Positions 1-12,324 of a stretch of 64,000 bases of DNA are shown here, one piece after another (positions within the stretch are counted from its first letter, which is position 1; the number at the start of each line of letters is the position of its first letter). Source of the stretch: Prunus persica (lineage: Eukaryota; Streptophyta; Magnoliopsida; Rosales; Rosaceae); assembly GCF_000346465.2 (NCBI RefSeq), contig NC_034009.1, positions 9,444,831 through 9,508,830 of the forward strand. Direction: 5' to 3'. The position numbers and the translations under genes were made by a program. The notes beneath the pieces were generated by a model, which was given only the letters and a program-made list of their open reading frames with translations, ran no database searches and was not told where the DNA came from.

Positions 1-1411
1 AACCTTATAAAGAACATAAAATTTAGATTAACGGTTGGAAATTACAGATCAACAACGAGAAAAAGGTCGGATTTGAAAAACATAGGAAGTTCATAAATTC
101 CTCTCTAACCTAAAAGTGCTACAGTACCCAATGATAAAGAAGCGATACAATGATGATAAAGCAGTGATACAATATTGATACATTAATGATACAAAATGCT
201 GATTGTGTTTACCTTTGGTTTCTTTTTTGTATTTAAATAATAAAATAAGTATAAATATCGGATCGATACTGGTTTCCGTCGGGTTAGGGATATTGTTACC
301 CGTTAACCGAAACAAACATTTCAATATGAATCGGATCGGAATAATTACAATTTAAAAAAAATTATTTAACCAAACCAAACCAAACTGTCAGTCCGCGGAT
401 AATTTAGATGACATGTTATTTCTGTTTTGTTGGCCAAGGCTGCCGATGGAACTTTTGGTCTTTATTCTTTGAGTTGCGTAGGAGTGCCACCACCAAGCCA
501 TCGAATTACTTGAATGGAAAAGGTTGGATATGTTGCGCTTCTGACTTCTGATCAAGTGATTGGTCGGCCAAGCAAGGAACCTCCTCTTGGCCAAGGTTCT
601 TTCACTTCCTCGTGCTTGAGGATGGTTAGGCTTCGTATGAATTTTTTTTGTAATTTTTATGTTTCTAAGTGAAAATAGTGTAATTAAATTAAATGTGCGT
701 TTAAACGTAAAGACAAAAATTAAAGTGCGAAAAGATAGATCAAAGCGATAAATAAACATAAAATAAAGCAAGAACGAAATAAAAGCAATAAGAATGATAA
801 ACTAAATTAAACTTGTTGAAAATGCGATAACAATGAAAAGTAAAGCAATGAAAATAGACTTGAATTTAAAAGACAAGATAATTTAAATTGAACAATAATT
901 TAAACTTACATTAGGAAAATGAAGAACTTGCTACAATAGGTACTAAAATCCTAAGCCTGGGGAAAGAAAAGTGCAAGGCGAAGAATAGGTTTGTGTGTCT
1001 GATGATATGTTCTTCTATCTTCGTTTGGTGATGTTTATATAGGGCGCCCGTTGGCCCATGGTTGGCCATTGAATGGTCAAATGTCAATTCTTTTAAAAAA
1101 AATTTCCTTTCGAGGCCCTCTAAATCCGTGGGACTTCATTGGTGGAGATATTATGATTGCTTGATGCTCTCTTGTTTTGGAATATTCTGAACTATCATAA
1201 ATCTCCTTGATTGCTTTCCTTGTGAGGCCTATTTTGCATGCATATATTCTTTCGGAAATCTTGGGCTCGAATCCGTAGCTTAGGCTTGGGCCTCCAAGCT
1301 TCTTGGAATAACATGGGGCTGATCCTTGTGACCTTTGAGTTCTTGAGTTCCAATTGCCTAAAAAACCTTCAATTTGGCCCCATCAAACTCAGCGGCATCT
1401 TCAAATACATT
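1..1411. other. AT-rich non-coding stretch
   Basis: No gene could be supported here. The longest open frames are short, have no recognisable domain and overlap each other on both strands. A TATA-like run near 1030-1042 followed by GC-rich sequence could belong to an old LTR, but no paired terminus or target duplication was found. Confidence 0.4.
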
Positions 1412-1421
1412 CACTTATATA

Positions 1422-1604
1422 CAGTCCCGATCTCTTGGACCACATGAGTCCAAGAGATTTGTGGTCACTCACCGTTGGATGTAAATTCAACGGTTCACTC
1501 AATCTTGAACTCCTTTTAAGAAACTTTTTTGAACCATTAGATTAATATCCAACGGTGAGTGACCACAATCTCTTGGACTCCTGTGGTCCAAGAGATCAGG
1601 ACTG
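1422..1604. mobile_element. MULE-type MITE, about 183 bp
   Basis: The ends are inverted repeats. The left end starts CAGTCCCGATCTCTTGGACC and the right end reads the same on the opposite strand with one mismatch. Complementarity runs inward about 50 bp, through GTGGTCACTCACCGTTGGAT. The 10 bases CACTTATATA flank it directly on both sides (1412-1421 and 1605-1614). A 9-10 bp target duplication with long inverted ends is the Mutator-superfamily pattern. There is no coding capacity. Confidence 0.8.
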
Positions 1605-1614
1605 CACTTATATA

Positions 1615-2076
1615 TATATAAATAATAAGGACTCAACTAATAACCCCCCAATCCGGCCGTATTGTTACAATCCCTCAGAGCTCCAACAACTCGGCCCTGA
1701 AGCTCCAACATCTCGGCCACCAAGCTCTAACGTCCCTGCGGCCAAACTCCAATGTCCTGGCCCGCTCAGTTTTAACATCCAAGGCTGCTCCAGTCTTGGG
1801 TTATGGCCATTCCAGCTCTAGCAACCTCGGGTCGCCATCTCAATTTCGAGCGCAACTTCTCAAACCCGGCCACTATTCTTCATGCCCAACCAACAAACTT
1901 CTCCAGCCCGGCAACTCTTCTCGAACCTGGTCATTATTCTTCACGCCTGACCACCAAACTTCTCTAACCCGGCTGTTCTTCTTGAACCCGGCCGTAACTC
2001 CTAGAGCCCAGCTGCCAAACTTCTCCAACCCGGTTGTTTGTGTTTCAAAAGGTGCCCATATTGGGTGAATTTTCAC
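1615..2076. other. Non-coding, C-rich stretch
   Basis: The sequence repeats short CCCGGCCACTATTCTTC-like phrases (about 1860-2040). Open frames on both strands are Pro/Ser-rich by-products of this composition. No gene is seen. Confidence 0.35.
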
Positions 2077-2525
2077 CACCCCTAAGGCCTTCTCCAACTC
2101 TGGGGCTAAACCCAAAAAAATCTCAAAATTTGGCCCCATTTCATCTCCAACGCATGTATAGGGAGGAGGAGAATTTTAGGTAAACTGAAATCTTGGGCGG
2201 TATTTGGCCCAGCTTTCCAGTCCAAGCGGAATTGCTGTAGGGCCCAACTCACATGAAACCAAGGAGCCACGTGAAGACCCCAGCTACATAGGGAAAATTC
2301 TGTGGTGCCTCAGCTGTATCGGTACAGCCAGTTATCCAAGGGTCAGTATTGCATCTTAAAAATAAAGGGCTGAGATTGAATGACCTGAAGACTTGTTGAG
2401 CCCTTTGTTATTAAATATCACGTGACATACACGTGACTGAGAAAACAAGTGAAAAGCTTCAACGTGCGGAAGCCCTGGCGTGCATTGGACCTGCTTATCT
2501 CTGCGATCGATCTCTCTCTCTTGGA

Positions 2526-2745
2526 AATCCAATCCTCATCTATGTCCCCAAATCAGAATCTGGGCGTCTCACTTCTGCCGACGCTGAGATGCAACAGTCA
2601 TCGGACATCGCGTGCACTGGGAGCTTCTTCATCTTTGCAATATATCTCTCTTTCTCTCTCTCTCAAATCCAATCCTCATCTTTGTCCCCAAGTTGGAATC
2701 TGATGCATCTCCTCTCTGCCGACACTGCGATGCAAGAACCATCGG
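2526..2745 (+). repeat. Direct duplication of about 80 bp
   Basis: Bases 2526-2604 and 2666-2745 are diverged copies. Both begin AATCCAATCCTCATCT and pass through GTCCCCAA and TCTGCCGAC to CATCGGA. Short open frames cross both copies, but no known domain is seen. A CT-rich run precedes each copy. Confidence 0.6.
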
Positions 2746-3339
2746 AGAGGAGACAGAGTGGGGTGATTCAGTCGAGTTCGACGGGGGTGGTGTGAAAGGC
2801 CTTTTTTTGGGTAGAAATTCAACGACTTAGTATTGAATCTGGAGTGAGGATGTCTGTGTTGCAGAGCCTTTGATGGGAGAAAAAATTCAACGCCTTGGAC
2901 TGAATCTTGGTGATTTTTTTTTCCCTCTTTTAATAATTTTTAATATTTTAATATTTTAATATTTTCTCTTAATTTCATCACAGCATCAGACCCACTGTGA
3001 TCCTTTCTCCATCAAACCCATGTAATTTTCGTTTGATGGAGGATTTGTTTTCTTCCATGTATGAGGTTATGGATTTGTGCTTCAAAATAAGGTATGAAAT
3101 TTTGAACAATCAGGTTGTTGATTTTCTTTAAAGTCTTGGATTCTTGAATTCCTACTCTTTTTTTTTTTTTTTCAATTTGAGATTTGTTTTATTACTCAAG
3201 AACTCTGGTCATGATGAATCCAATTGGAGTTTTCGGGCTTGTTAGTGGAGAACTGAGGTTGGCATCAAAAGAGAAAGATGAGTTCTTTAACTAAGAAACC
3301 TCATAACTGGTTTTGGTTTTGGATATATTATTTCTTATG

Positions 3340-4460
3340 TGCAATTGCATATAGTTTTTGTGCAATTGCATACAGTTTATGCAATTTTTGACCCCCTGTA
3401 TGCAATTAGCGACAGTGTGATGTTTAAAGAAACGTTTGACTTGAATGCTATGTCATTGAGTTATTTACCCATTAACAATCTAGTAACAATTGAGGTTTCG
3501 TTCGTTGAGTATGTTGCGTTCATTTGATAAATTTAAATGTTGGTATGTTCGGTAAGAAAAAATAAGAGTTCACGAGAAAGAAGAAGACATGATATATATA
3601 TATATAATTTTTTTTTAGGTGAAGTGTCTTGGGTTGCCATTACCATTTCAAAGATTGTATTGCTAAATCTGTAAGTGTATGGTTTAAATGTGATGTTCAT
3701 GATTGATATTGGTTGTTGTGATTGCCGTAATTGCTATATATTGGTTGCTCTGGCTAAGGAGTCAGGAAAAGAGCAGTTAAGACAAGTGCATTTTTGTTAC
3801 ACTGAAATATGTGTTTTGAGATACCATCACAGTGTTTGAATAATCTCTCTCTACCTCCCTCTCATTTGCAGAAAGGGGTATGCTCACTTGGACTTTTCAT
3901 GCATACTTGGTGAGATTCTCACCTTCTTCTGAGAGCCTAATATTTAGGGGCTAACATTTGTGTACTCTACAAGTTATAAATTGAGCTAAACGTATTACAA
4001 AATATTTTAGGTGAAGTGTTTTCTTTGTTTATGTTTCTTTTTTGAGATCTTATTTCTTATTTATGTGACATGTAGTCTTGGTTAGAGAAAATAGATGATA
4101 TCACATATAATTTTCTATAGCTTTTAGGTAGTAGTAGATTATCCGTATTGTCATGCAAATGAACACACACACAAAAGAGGCCCTCTAGCCAAAAAGAGGA
4201 AATTTGGTGATCTTTGCATACGTTATAAGAGTGTGAGCCAATGAGCCTTCTAGTAAAAACGAAAGAAGTTAAAAACCAAAAAAAGGGCGGAAGGCAATTG
4301 CATATTGTAAACTAATAATTGCAAATAGACGTTACGAAATTGCGTATATATATATGCAATTGCATATTGTAAAATGAGATTGCACATAGATGCTACGAGA
4401 TTGCATACAGGCATATGCATATGGATACTATAAATTGAGAATTGCACACGTGCTATCAAA
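3340..4460. repeat. Scattered ATGCAATTGCATA palindromic repeats, left block
   Basis: Short phrases around the palindrome ATGCAATTGCAT recur near 3340-3412 and 4295-4450. Related phrases recur near 8500-9060 at the other end of the large TIR element. They lie in non-coding DNA. Clustering on both sides of the 99-bp array suggests subterminal repeats of the element. Confidence 0.5.
3502..3597 (+). repeat. Direct repeat, left copy (partner at 6935-7025)
   Basis: About 90 bases, beginning GTTGAGTATGTTGCGTTC and ending AAGAAGAAGACATGAT, recur at 6935-7025 in the same orientation with few differences. The two copies bracket the interval that holds the 99-bp array. Confidence 0.75.
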
Positions 4461-5229
4461 TATGCGATATATGCCCACAAAAACCATTAACATGGTTAAA
4501 TTGTTGATTTAGTCCTTGAACTTGTATCCAATTTTCAATTTATCGCATGACCTTTTTTTTCATAATATTACGGATATGAATTTTCTTTATCACCAATGTC
4601 TCCCCTGCCGTTTAATTCCCTAACATTTCGTCCAATCTGTCATTAAATATGAGGGCACATTGATCATTTCATACGTTAAACATAATTGAATTATGTAACA
4701 TTAAATAATATGAAAGGATATTAAATATATGCCTTAAAGCCAAACATGTGATATTGCGTTCTTTTTTGGATATTTCACCATCATTTATGGGCAAAATCAT
4801 TGTTTGCATCTATGTTATTTAGTCTACAATCATAATAGCACAACAATCCTTGGAATATGATTCGTATGTGGGCTAAGCAATGAGATTGGATATAAGAAGA
4901 CTTCTCATATTTCCACTTCACTTCGTGGTCATATATTATCAATTGGGCATTGATCATAATCGAAAAGGTCCAATTTTCTTTTTCGTCAATTCAATGTGAC
5001 TCAATCAATCGACCATTAAGTAATAATTTTTGTTGAAAGCTTTTAAATTTATATTTGTACCAACAATCATATGTTTGATTTTATTGAATTTTTTTTTAAT
5101 TAACAATATAGGAATAATTGGAGATAATCAACAAAGTTCAATTTTATTCTCAATACTTCATTGGGTTAAATTAGTAGTAAATCATGAAAGTTATATTCAG
5201 TAATTTATGCCCAACAAACCTACCTAAAG

Positions 5230-6950
5230 AACGCTAAGCGACTCGTTCGTCGGGTAAATAATGTTGTTCGTTGACCAAATTACCCAACGAACTCCTTGAT
5301 TTACTCAACAAAAAAGGTATTTTACTTCGAAGACGCAAGGGGAGCGCTCGGTGAGTAAAGCTAGTCGTTCCCCGAGAAATTGGACTAACTAAAATATTTT
5401 ATCAAACAAACGGGGTGTTTGTTCTAGTGAACGCAAGGGTTGCGTTCGTTTAGTAAAGTTATCTGTTCCCCGTAAAATTGGCCAAACCAACTTACTTTTT
5501 CAAACAAATGGGGAGTTTGTTCAAACGAACGTAAGGATTTGCTTTCGTTCAAAAATACTCGACGTTCTGCCGAAAAAGAAGGCCAACATAGCTAATTTTT
5601 TAAACCAACAGGGTATTTGTTCAAACGAACGCAATACGTGCGTTCCTTAAAAAAAGTTACCCGTTCGCCGAAAACATGCCCCAACCACCTTACGTTTTCA
5701 AACAAACGGGGTATTTTTTCACACCAACGCAACAGGTGCGTTCGTTGAGGAAAGTTTTCTGTTCGCCGAAAAAATATATCCAACCAACTTACTTTTTCAA
5801 ACAAACGGGCTATTTGTTCACGTAAACGCATGAGTTGCGTTCTTTGAGTAAAGTTGCTCGTTCTTCTAAAAAATGGGCCAAACTAACTTACTTTTTCAAA
5901 CAAACGGGCTATTTGTTCACGTAAACGCATCGGTTGCGTTCGTTGAGTAAAGTTACCCGTTCCCCGAAAAAATAGGCCAAACTAACTTACTTTTTTAAAC
6001 AAACGGGCTATTTGTTCATGCGAACGCAGCGGTTGTGTTCGTTGAGTAAAGTTGTCTGTTCCCTTGAAAAATGGGCCCAACTAACTTACTTTTTCAAACA
6101 AACAGGCTATTTGTTCATACGAATGCAGGGGTTGCGTTCATTGAGTAAAGTTACCCGTTCCCCAGAAAAATGGGCCAAACTAACTTACTTTTTCAAACAA
6201 ACGGGCTATTTGTTCACATAAACGCAAGGCTTGCGTTCGTTAAGTAAAGTTTCTCGTTCCCCGAAAAAATGGGCCCAAATAACTTACTTTTTAAAACAAA
6301 CGGGCTATTTGTTCACGCGAACGCAATGAGTTGCGTTCGTTGAGTAAAGCTGTCCGTTCTTCCGAAAAATGGGCCCAACTAACTTACTTTTTCAAGAAAA
6401 CAGGCTATTTGTTCACACGAATGCAGGGGTTGTGTTCGTTGAGTAAAGTTCCCCGTTCCCTGAAAAAATGGCCAAACTAACTTACTTTTTCAAACAAACG
6501 GGCTATTTGTTCATGTAAACGCAGGGATTGCGTTCGTTGAGTAAAGTTGCTCGTTCTTCGGAAAAATTGGCCCAACTAACTTACTTTTTCAAACAAACAG
6601 GCTTTTTGTTCACGTGAACGCGATGGGTTGCGTTCGTGGAGTAAAGTTGCCCGTTTCTTGAAAAAATGGGCCCAACTAACTTACTTTTTCAAACAAACGG
6701 GCGATTTGTTCACGCGAACGTTGGGGTTGCATTCATTGAGTAAAGTTGCCCGTTCCTCGGAAAAATGGGCCAAATGAACTTACTTTTTCAAACAAACGGG
6801 ATATTTATTCATGCAAACGCAAGGAGTGCGTTCGTTGGGTAAAGTTGCCCGTTCCCCGGAAAAATGGACCCTACTAAATTTCTTTTTTAAACAAACACAC
6901 TATTTTTTCACGCGAACGCAAAGATTGCGTTTGTTGAGTACGTTGTGTTC
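5230..6950. repeat. Tandem array, about 17 copies of a 99-bp unit
   Basis: The landmark AACGCAA..TTGCGTTCGTTGAG recurs about every 99 bases (near 5328, 5435, 5529, 5628, 5726, 5825, 5925, 6024, 6123, 6222, 6320, 6420, 6520, 6618, 6718, 6817 and 6916). It is followed by GTAAAGTTGCCCGTTC, ACTTACTTTTTCAAACAAAC and GGGCTATTTGTTCA. Each unit contains a short inverted repeat (AACGCA...TGCGTT). The first three or four units are the most diverged. Open frames across it are repeats read by chance. Confidence 0.9.
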
Positions 6951-7029
6951 ATTTGATAAAGTTAAATGTTGGTGTGTTCGGTAAGAAAAAAAATAAGAGT
7001 TCATGAGAAAGAAGAAGACATGATTTTTT

Positions 7030-8500
7030 TATTTTTTATGTTGTTTTGTTTTGTTTTGAGTTGAAGAAATTATTATTATTATTTTAAAGAAAAAGCGTAT
7101 GGGTGTGATATATAGTATTGTTAATTTAATTGGATCTTTCCCCTGATATTTTTCAGGTGCTTCTTTTTTAAAACTATTTAAAATGTGGTTCTTAAAATTT
7201 TTCATGTAAGCCTTGTACCAAGGGATATGCACTAGAAACCAACTCCACTAAATAAATTTTTGTGTCAATTTGTTGCACGTTGGAGTATATATACAGTTGT
7301 TATAATAATAATATAAATTATGTAAAATAAATAATTTTAGGGGGTCCTCAAAAATCAGGGGCCCTGTGCATTGGCGCCACTTGCACTATTTCAGGGCCGC
7401 CCTTTTCTACTAGTTGGGTTAATCTTAACTATCTCATATATGGGAAGACAGTAGAGAGCTCAAGAGAGACCTATGTGCACCATGTTCAAACATGGCTTAC
7501 AAACTGCTCGGGTTACGTAACTTGGTATGACTATTGTATGAATCTAGATGGTTGTTCCTCATTGTTTGAACCTCATTGGAGCTCTTCATTTATGTAGATG
7601 GACACTTATCTAAATTGTAATTCAATGTTAAAACAAACTATGGATTTATGCATGGTTTATTCATTCTAATCAACATTTTATTTTCAAACTTTTCATTAAC
7701 ACACATTACATACCACTTATATTTCATCATATGTATATCTTATTATTAGTAAATTTTGAGTTTTATTTGTTCAATACATTCATTGATAATGTACATAACA
7801 TTTATGAAAGTTTTATACCAAAATTATGTGTTTCAATACCTATATCTGTCTTCTTCTTTTTTCCGATACCTAAGACGATAATAATATATCCCCCGAAATA
7901 TCCGTAAATTGGAGGCCCTATATTATTTACATGGTTGATATTTTAATCCTTGGCCCACTCGAACCTTCCAAGGCTGAACCATATGTAGCCTTCTCTTTAA
8001 GGTTTAATTTCCTCCATTTATTAGCAATCTCTTCTTGTACTTGGAAAAAAAAATCTCATTAAAAGAGCCTTTTTAATAAAATAATTAATAAACTAACCCA
8101 ATCCATTGCCATCTCTCACCTTATTGTCCAACTTTGCATTTGCCACTTTCCCCATTTTATGTCTTTTTTTTTTTTTTGTAAATCATTTATTTTTAATCAA
8201 AAAACCATCATAATATTAAGCAACTACATTTTCGATTTTTAGATGTACGTGTAACTTACATGAAATTAAAAAATGCATCCTGGCCAACTCTTGATTGTTG
8301 CACATTACTGTCGACTTTGCGCTTTCCTTTTGTTGATCCCCTTTTTTGAGCTTCCATAACTTGCACAAATCAAGTACAAAACACTATCATGCAATTGTCT
8401 CTAGCGCCGAGAATTTGAATACTAATCCAAAGCCTAATACCCCCTAAACCCCGTAAACACCACAACATCACATTGCTTAATTAAAAACATACGGGGACCT
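7030..8500. other. Non-coding interior of the large TIR element
   Basis: AT-rich DNA without a supportable gene. Around 7335-7400 a GGGGCCCTGTGCATTGGCGCC...CAGGGCCGCCC stretch resembles the ends of TIR elements seen near 60270 and 62740. A poly-T tract lies near 8166-8180. Confidence 0.35.
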
Positions 8501-8509
8501 GGATTTGCA

Positions 8510-9060
8510 TACAGTAGCTTAGTAATTGCATATACTGATATGCAATTGCTCGATACTACTTGCAAGTGCATCAGCCCTCGATTATTACATTGCACAGATA
8601 ATGCACACAACCCACCCATGCATTTCTCTATTGGGTCGGGATTCTTACTCATTTCAAATCCCAATACAAATCTTAACCAATCCTCACATTACACTTTCGG
8701 AACACTTTAATCCCCATAACAAATTATTCTAAAGCACAGTCAAACCTACCTACCTACCACGAAATCACCTGAGTTGCATAATTTGAAACAAAAACTATAT
8801 ACTGTCATTGCATTCAATGACTTGGATTTGCATACAGGCTATTAGTAATTGCATATAGAGATATGCAATTGCATATTGAGCTATGCAATTGCATATTGAG
8901 CTATGCAATTCCACGAACATTACAACTATGAATGTGAGATACGTGCATACTTTGGAAAAAAAAAACTATATACTCTAATTGCATTCAATGAATTGGATTT
9001 GCATACACGCTATTAGTAATTGCATACAGAGATATGCAATTGCATGAACATTACAGCCAT
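8510..9060. repeat. ATGCAATTGCATA repeats, right block
   Basis: At least five copies of TATGCAATTGCATA-type phrases occur here, each next to TTAGTAATTGCATA. The segment ATTGCATTCAATGA..TTGGATTTGCATACA occurs twice (about 8810-8840 and 8980-9010). This is the counterpart of the block at 3340-4460. Confidence 0.55.
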
Positions 9061-10322
9061 CAATGTCAGATACCCACTTCACCTCACGCCACTTTCAGAA
9101 TCACAAACCCACCACAATTAAATCATACACAATCAGAGGCCTCATGGGTATTTATATATACAATCAGATCAAGAGGCACTATAACAACCCAGCAGAAATG
9201 CAGAGTGGGAAAAGAAATACAAAATTTGAATCATTAATTTCTGGAATTGTTCAATGAAAAAACTGAAACAACAATTCAAAATCACTAGAAGAATAAATTA
9301 AATAGAACCATCAATTACACATAACGAAAATCAACACACGAACTTACCGAGATGGAGGAAGCAGCTGGAGAAGACGAAGTGGGTTTCTGGGTTTTGGCTG
9401 AAATCTGCTCCTCAGATGGAGAAGACGAAGTGGGGGGAGCTTCTTCAGGCTGTAGGAAGCTGTGCAGCTATGAATTCACCGAAATAGAGCTGTGGCTGTG
9501 CAAAGCTATGGAGGAGGAGATAGACGAAATCGATCTGTGTGCAGCCTAGGTTTTGAACGAGCGGGAGTTTTTATTTTCCTTAGTTTAACTGGTTAACCAA
9601 AAGAACCAGTTTTCATTGTTTTTAAAAAAAGGCCACGTGATGGGCTGTACAGGTACACCCGGCGCACCACAGACAAACTCGCTACATAGACCACCTGTTG
9701 CCAACTTACCCATGCTGTTTGCGCCACTTGTCAAGCCCAGAACAATTATTTGTTTCAATCCAATGGCTGCATTAAGTTGCTGTGTCAATTTTTTGATTTT
9801 TTTTTTGGTTGTTTTTTTTTCATTCTACATATAATCAATGGCCAGCATATTTTTAAGCAATCTCAATGGGAAAAATTCACATCCAATGGCTGAAATTTAA
9901 ATCCAACGGCAAAATTAATTTTTATAATTACTCTAAATCAAATTCAACCCAAAATAATTTTGTGATTATCATTTATCTTAATTGTAATTATGGTTTATCT
10001 TAATATGTTTTGATTTTTAAGTGAAATTATATTATGTTTTGGATTTTGGATTTTGGATTTTTTTAGGTTAAAATGTTCAAAAAATTAAATCATGAATATT
10101 TAAATAAAAATAATGTGAAGAAAAATGAACCAAAAAAAAATAGAGGTTAATCATTTTTAAACAATTTAATAAAATTATGGACTCAAATTATGAGTATGCA
10201 TGGTTAGAGGAAAAAACAATTTGAGTCCGAACAATACATTAATAGTTGTGTTTTTAAAAAGAGAAATTTAAATTTAGCCCTATTTGAATTAGAGATAGCC
10301 TAAATAGATGCCCACCCCTAAT

Positions 10323-10667
10323 GCTGCCATTCCCACCTGCCCTTTATTCAGTGTATGAATGCTTGAATTTTTGTCCCCGGATAATGCTTGGCTAGTTATT
10401 TCACTTGTCTTTTTCCTGGATGGTTTTGTAGCTTTGCGCACATGGTCAAGTCACGTCAATGTGTCACAATTTTTGGTGGACTCGACCTTGGTTGAGAGAG
10501 AGAGAGAAGTTCTTCTATGGGGCAGGTCCCATAGGGCCCTTTCGTTTGTGGTTTTTTATTTTCAAAAGCAGAAGTTTGCACGGAAAGCGTGTATAAGGGG
10601 GATCCATTGCGCTGCCACTCCCATTTTTCTCCTTTCTTCAGTGTATGAATGCTTGAATTTTTGTCCG
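10323..10667 (+). repeat. Direct repeat of about 55 bp upstream of the TIR gene
   Basis: GCTGCCA-TCCCA...TTCAGTGTATGAATGC followed by TTGAATTTTTGTCC occurs at about 10323-10376 and again at about 10612-10667. The copies lie 250-600 bp before the TIR-motif gene start. Open frames start in both copies but show no domain. A tandem duplication of promoter or 5' UTR sequence is the simplest reading. Confidence 0.6.
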
Positions 10668-10920
10668 CAGAAAGTGCTTTGGCTAATTATTATTTTCTTT
10701 GGTTTCATTACCAACGCCTTCCGCGTTATTCCTTCTGGAAAGGCTTTAAACCTTGTTTACTGCTTTCTATTCTCTTTCTTTCTAAACTGCTTAATTGGAC
10801 CCTCTGGTGCAACTTAATTAAACACATCCATCATCTACAATATCAGATTATCTTTCTTCTCCAAGTTTTCATCTCAAATATCAGATTTGCTTTAATTATA
10901 GCTCTGGTGCATTCAGAGGT

Positions 10921-11901
10921 ATGGACTCCATTGAGTTCTTTCAAGTTTTCATCATAATTATCATAATCATCATACTCATCATGACTCTGTTCTGCATGTA
11001 CTTCAGATCATTAACATCTTCTTCTTCTTCCACTTCTTCTGTTGCTGCTGTTGATACTGATATCCCCCCTCTTCAAGAAAAGTATGATGTGTTTATCAGC
11101 TTCAGAGGTGATGAAACACGCGATTCTTTTACCAGCCATCTTCACAAGGCTTTACTTCGGAAGAACATTGATACCTACATGGATGACAGACTTGAGAAAG
11201 GAGACGACATTGAACCTGCCCTTCTAGAAGCAATCGAGAGATCGAAAATTGCACTAGTCATTTTCTCAAAAGACTATGCTTCTTCCACTTGGTGTTTGAA
11301 AGAACTTGTGCATATACTTGGATGCAAGAAAAACCATGGACAGATTGTTATACCCATTTTTTATCGCATAGATCCGTCACATGTACGAAAACAAAAGGGA
11401 ACTTATGCACTTGAAGGTCGTGAACTTAAGAAACGATTGAAGGGCAGTAGGCATGTGGTGGCCAACTGGAGGGCTGCTTTGAAGGAAGCAGCCAATATTC
11501 TGGGTTTTATGATTCAAGAAAAACAGGGTATACTAAATCTCTAGCTTGTATCAATTTCTACTTGTTATCATTTGATTCATACTTACTCATACTATTGTTT
11601 GTCTTTCATAACGATATTTGCCAGGAGGACAGAGGCCGATTTTATTGAGGAAGTTGTTCAAGATGTTTTGACAAAATTGAATATGTCTACCGAACCCAAG
11701 AATAATACTGAGAGAGGTGAGGCCCAAAGAGGCGATGCCTTCAACATTTCTGGGAATACAATTGAGGGGAGCAATTCAGGTAGGGTAGGAGTTTTCGAGT
11801 TTGGCAACAAAAACGTCTATAAAGGCCACAAGAAAGAAAAACAAGTCGACTCATGTAGTGGAGAAACCGACACGGCCTCCGGCGGTGAAAACGAAAAGTG
11901 A
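10921..11901 (+). CDS. Membrane-anchored TIR-domain protein with C-terminal 23-residue motif
   Basis: Two exons, join(10921..11527, 11633..11901), give 291 residues. The donor is CAGG|GTATAC and the acceptor GGACAG|AGGCC. This splice keeps the frame and restores the usual plant TIR end (ADFIEEVVQDVLTKLN). Residues 8-27 are a hydrophobic run rich in Ile, a likely membrane anchor. Residues 55-200 are a TIR domain: YDVFISFRGDETR near 55, a BB-loop-like DDRLEKGDDI near 88, and SSTWCLKEL with Glu128 in the position of the conserved NADase glutamate. There is no NB-ARC or LRR. Residues 239-261 carry the cluster motif (FNISGNTI...VGVFEFGN), then a polar tail. Plant TIRs are NAD+-cleaving immune enzymes; activity here is inferred from the kept glutamate. 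The motif probably serves oligomerisation or partner recognition. Start choice is the first ATG before the membrane segment. Confidence 0.85.
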
Positions 11902-11911
11902 ACTCAGGTGA

Positions 11912-11941
11912 TCTGTAGTCTGTAGGCCTCTTTATGTATAT
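11912..11941 (+). promoter_or_regulatory. Degenerate 3' UTR module of the motif-gene family
   Basis: CTGTAGGCCTCTTTATGTATATG follows the TIR-gene stop by about 20 bases. It matches the right half of the hairpin module found after the other family genes. The left GAGGC arm is not clear here. Confidence 0.5.
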
Positions 11942-12324
11942 GCACCATTTCTTACGTAATTTGATTATCAAGATTGAATGTTATCCTTTAGTTTTGAGTT
12001 GGTTTCCTTTGTCAGATTCCTTCGTGTAGTTCTACTATCTATCGATTATGTGCAGCGATCAGTGATCCATGATGATTGATGACTATCATAGACAGGCAAT
12101 AAGGTCCCCATGATTGATGAAATTGTTTCTTCACCAAAGGTGTATTTCCTTCTTGTGGATGAAATGAATGTAAGCTTAATTAAGGGCTTCACACTCAATT
12201 CTAGGGGAATACAAACTCATGTGCAAAAATAAAAATCATAAACAAAATTCTGCTAGTAAATTCATACAGGTGTAAAACAAATTAAACAAGAGTTGTAGCC
12301 ATCCTACAAGATATGAACTAGGGG

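Larger units (their letters stand above)
2086..10312. mobile_element. Large non-autonomous Mutator-like TIR element, about 8.2 kb
   Basis: The 9 bases CACCCCTAA sit flush against both ends (2077-2085 and 10313-10321). The outer ends are inverted and both start GGC: left GGCCTTCTCCAACTCTGGGG, right (reverse strand) GGCATCTATTTAGGCTATCT, and both soon reach GGGCTAAA. A deeper inverted match pairs CTGTGGTGC...GTACAGCC near 2295-2325 with its reverse complement near 9645-9675. The 9-bp duplication and GGC termini fit a MULE. I see no transposase. The interior is a 99-bp array, ATGCAATTGCAT-rich blocks and a Ser-rich duplicated segment. The terminal match is imperfect, so this could be an old element or two nested ones. 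Confidence 0.65.

Noticed and set aside
5230..6950. Regular 99-bp repeats considered as a CRISPR array
   Set aside because: Units are contiguous with no unique spacers, and the genome is eukaryotic. It is a satellite array.
10359..10817. 152-codon frame upstream of the TIR gene as an extra exon
   Set aside because: Hydrophobic, crosses a direct repeat of non-coding type, and is not needed to complete the TIR protein. A leader exon cannot be fully excluded.
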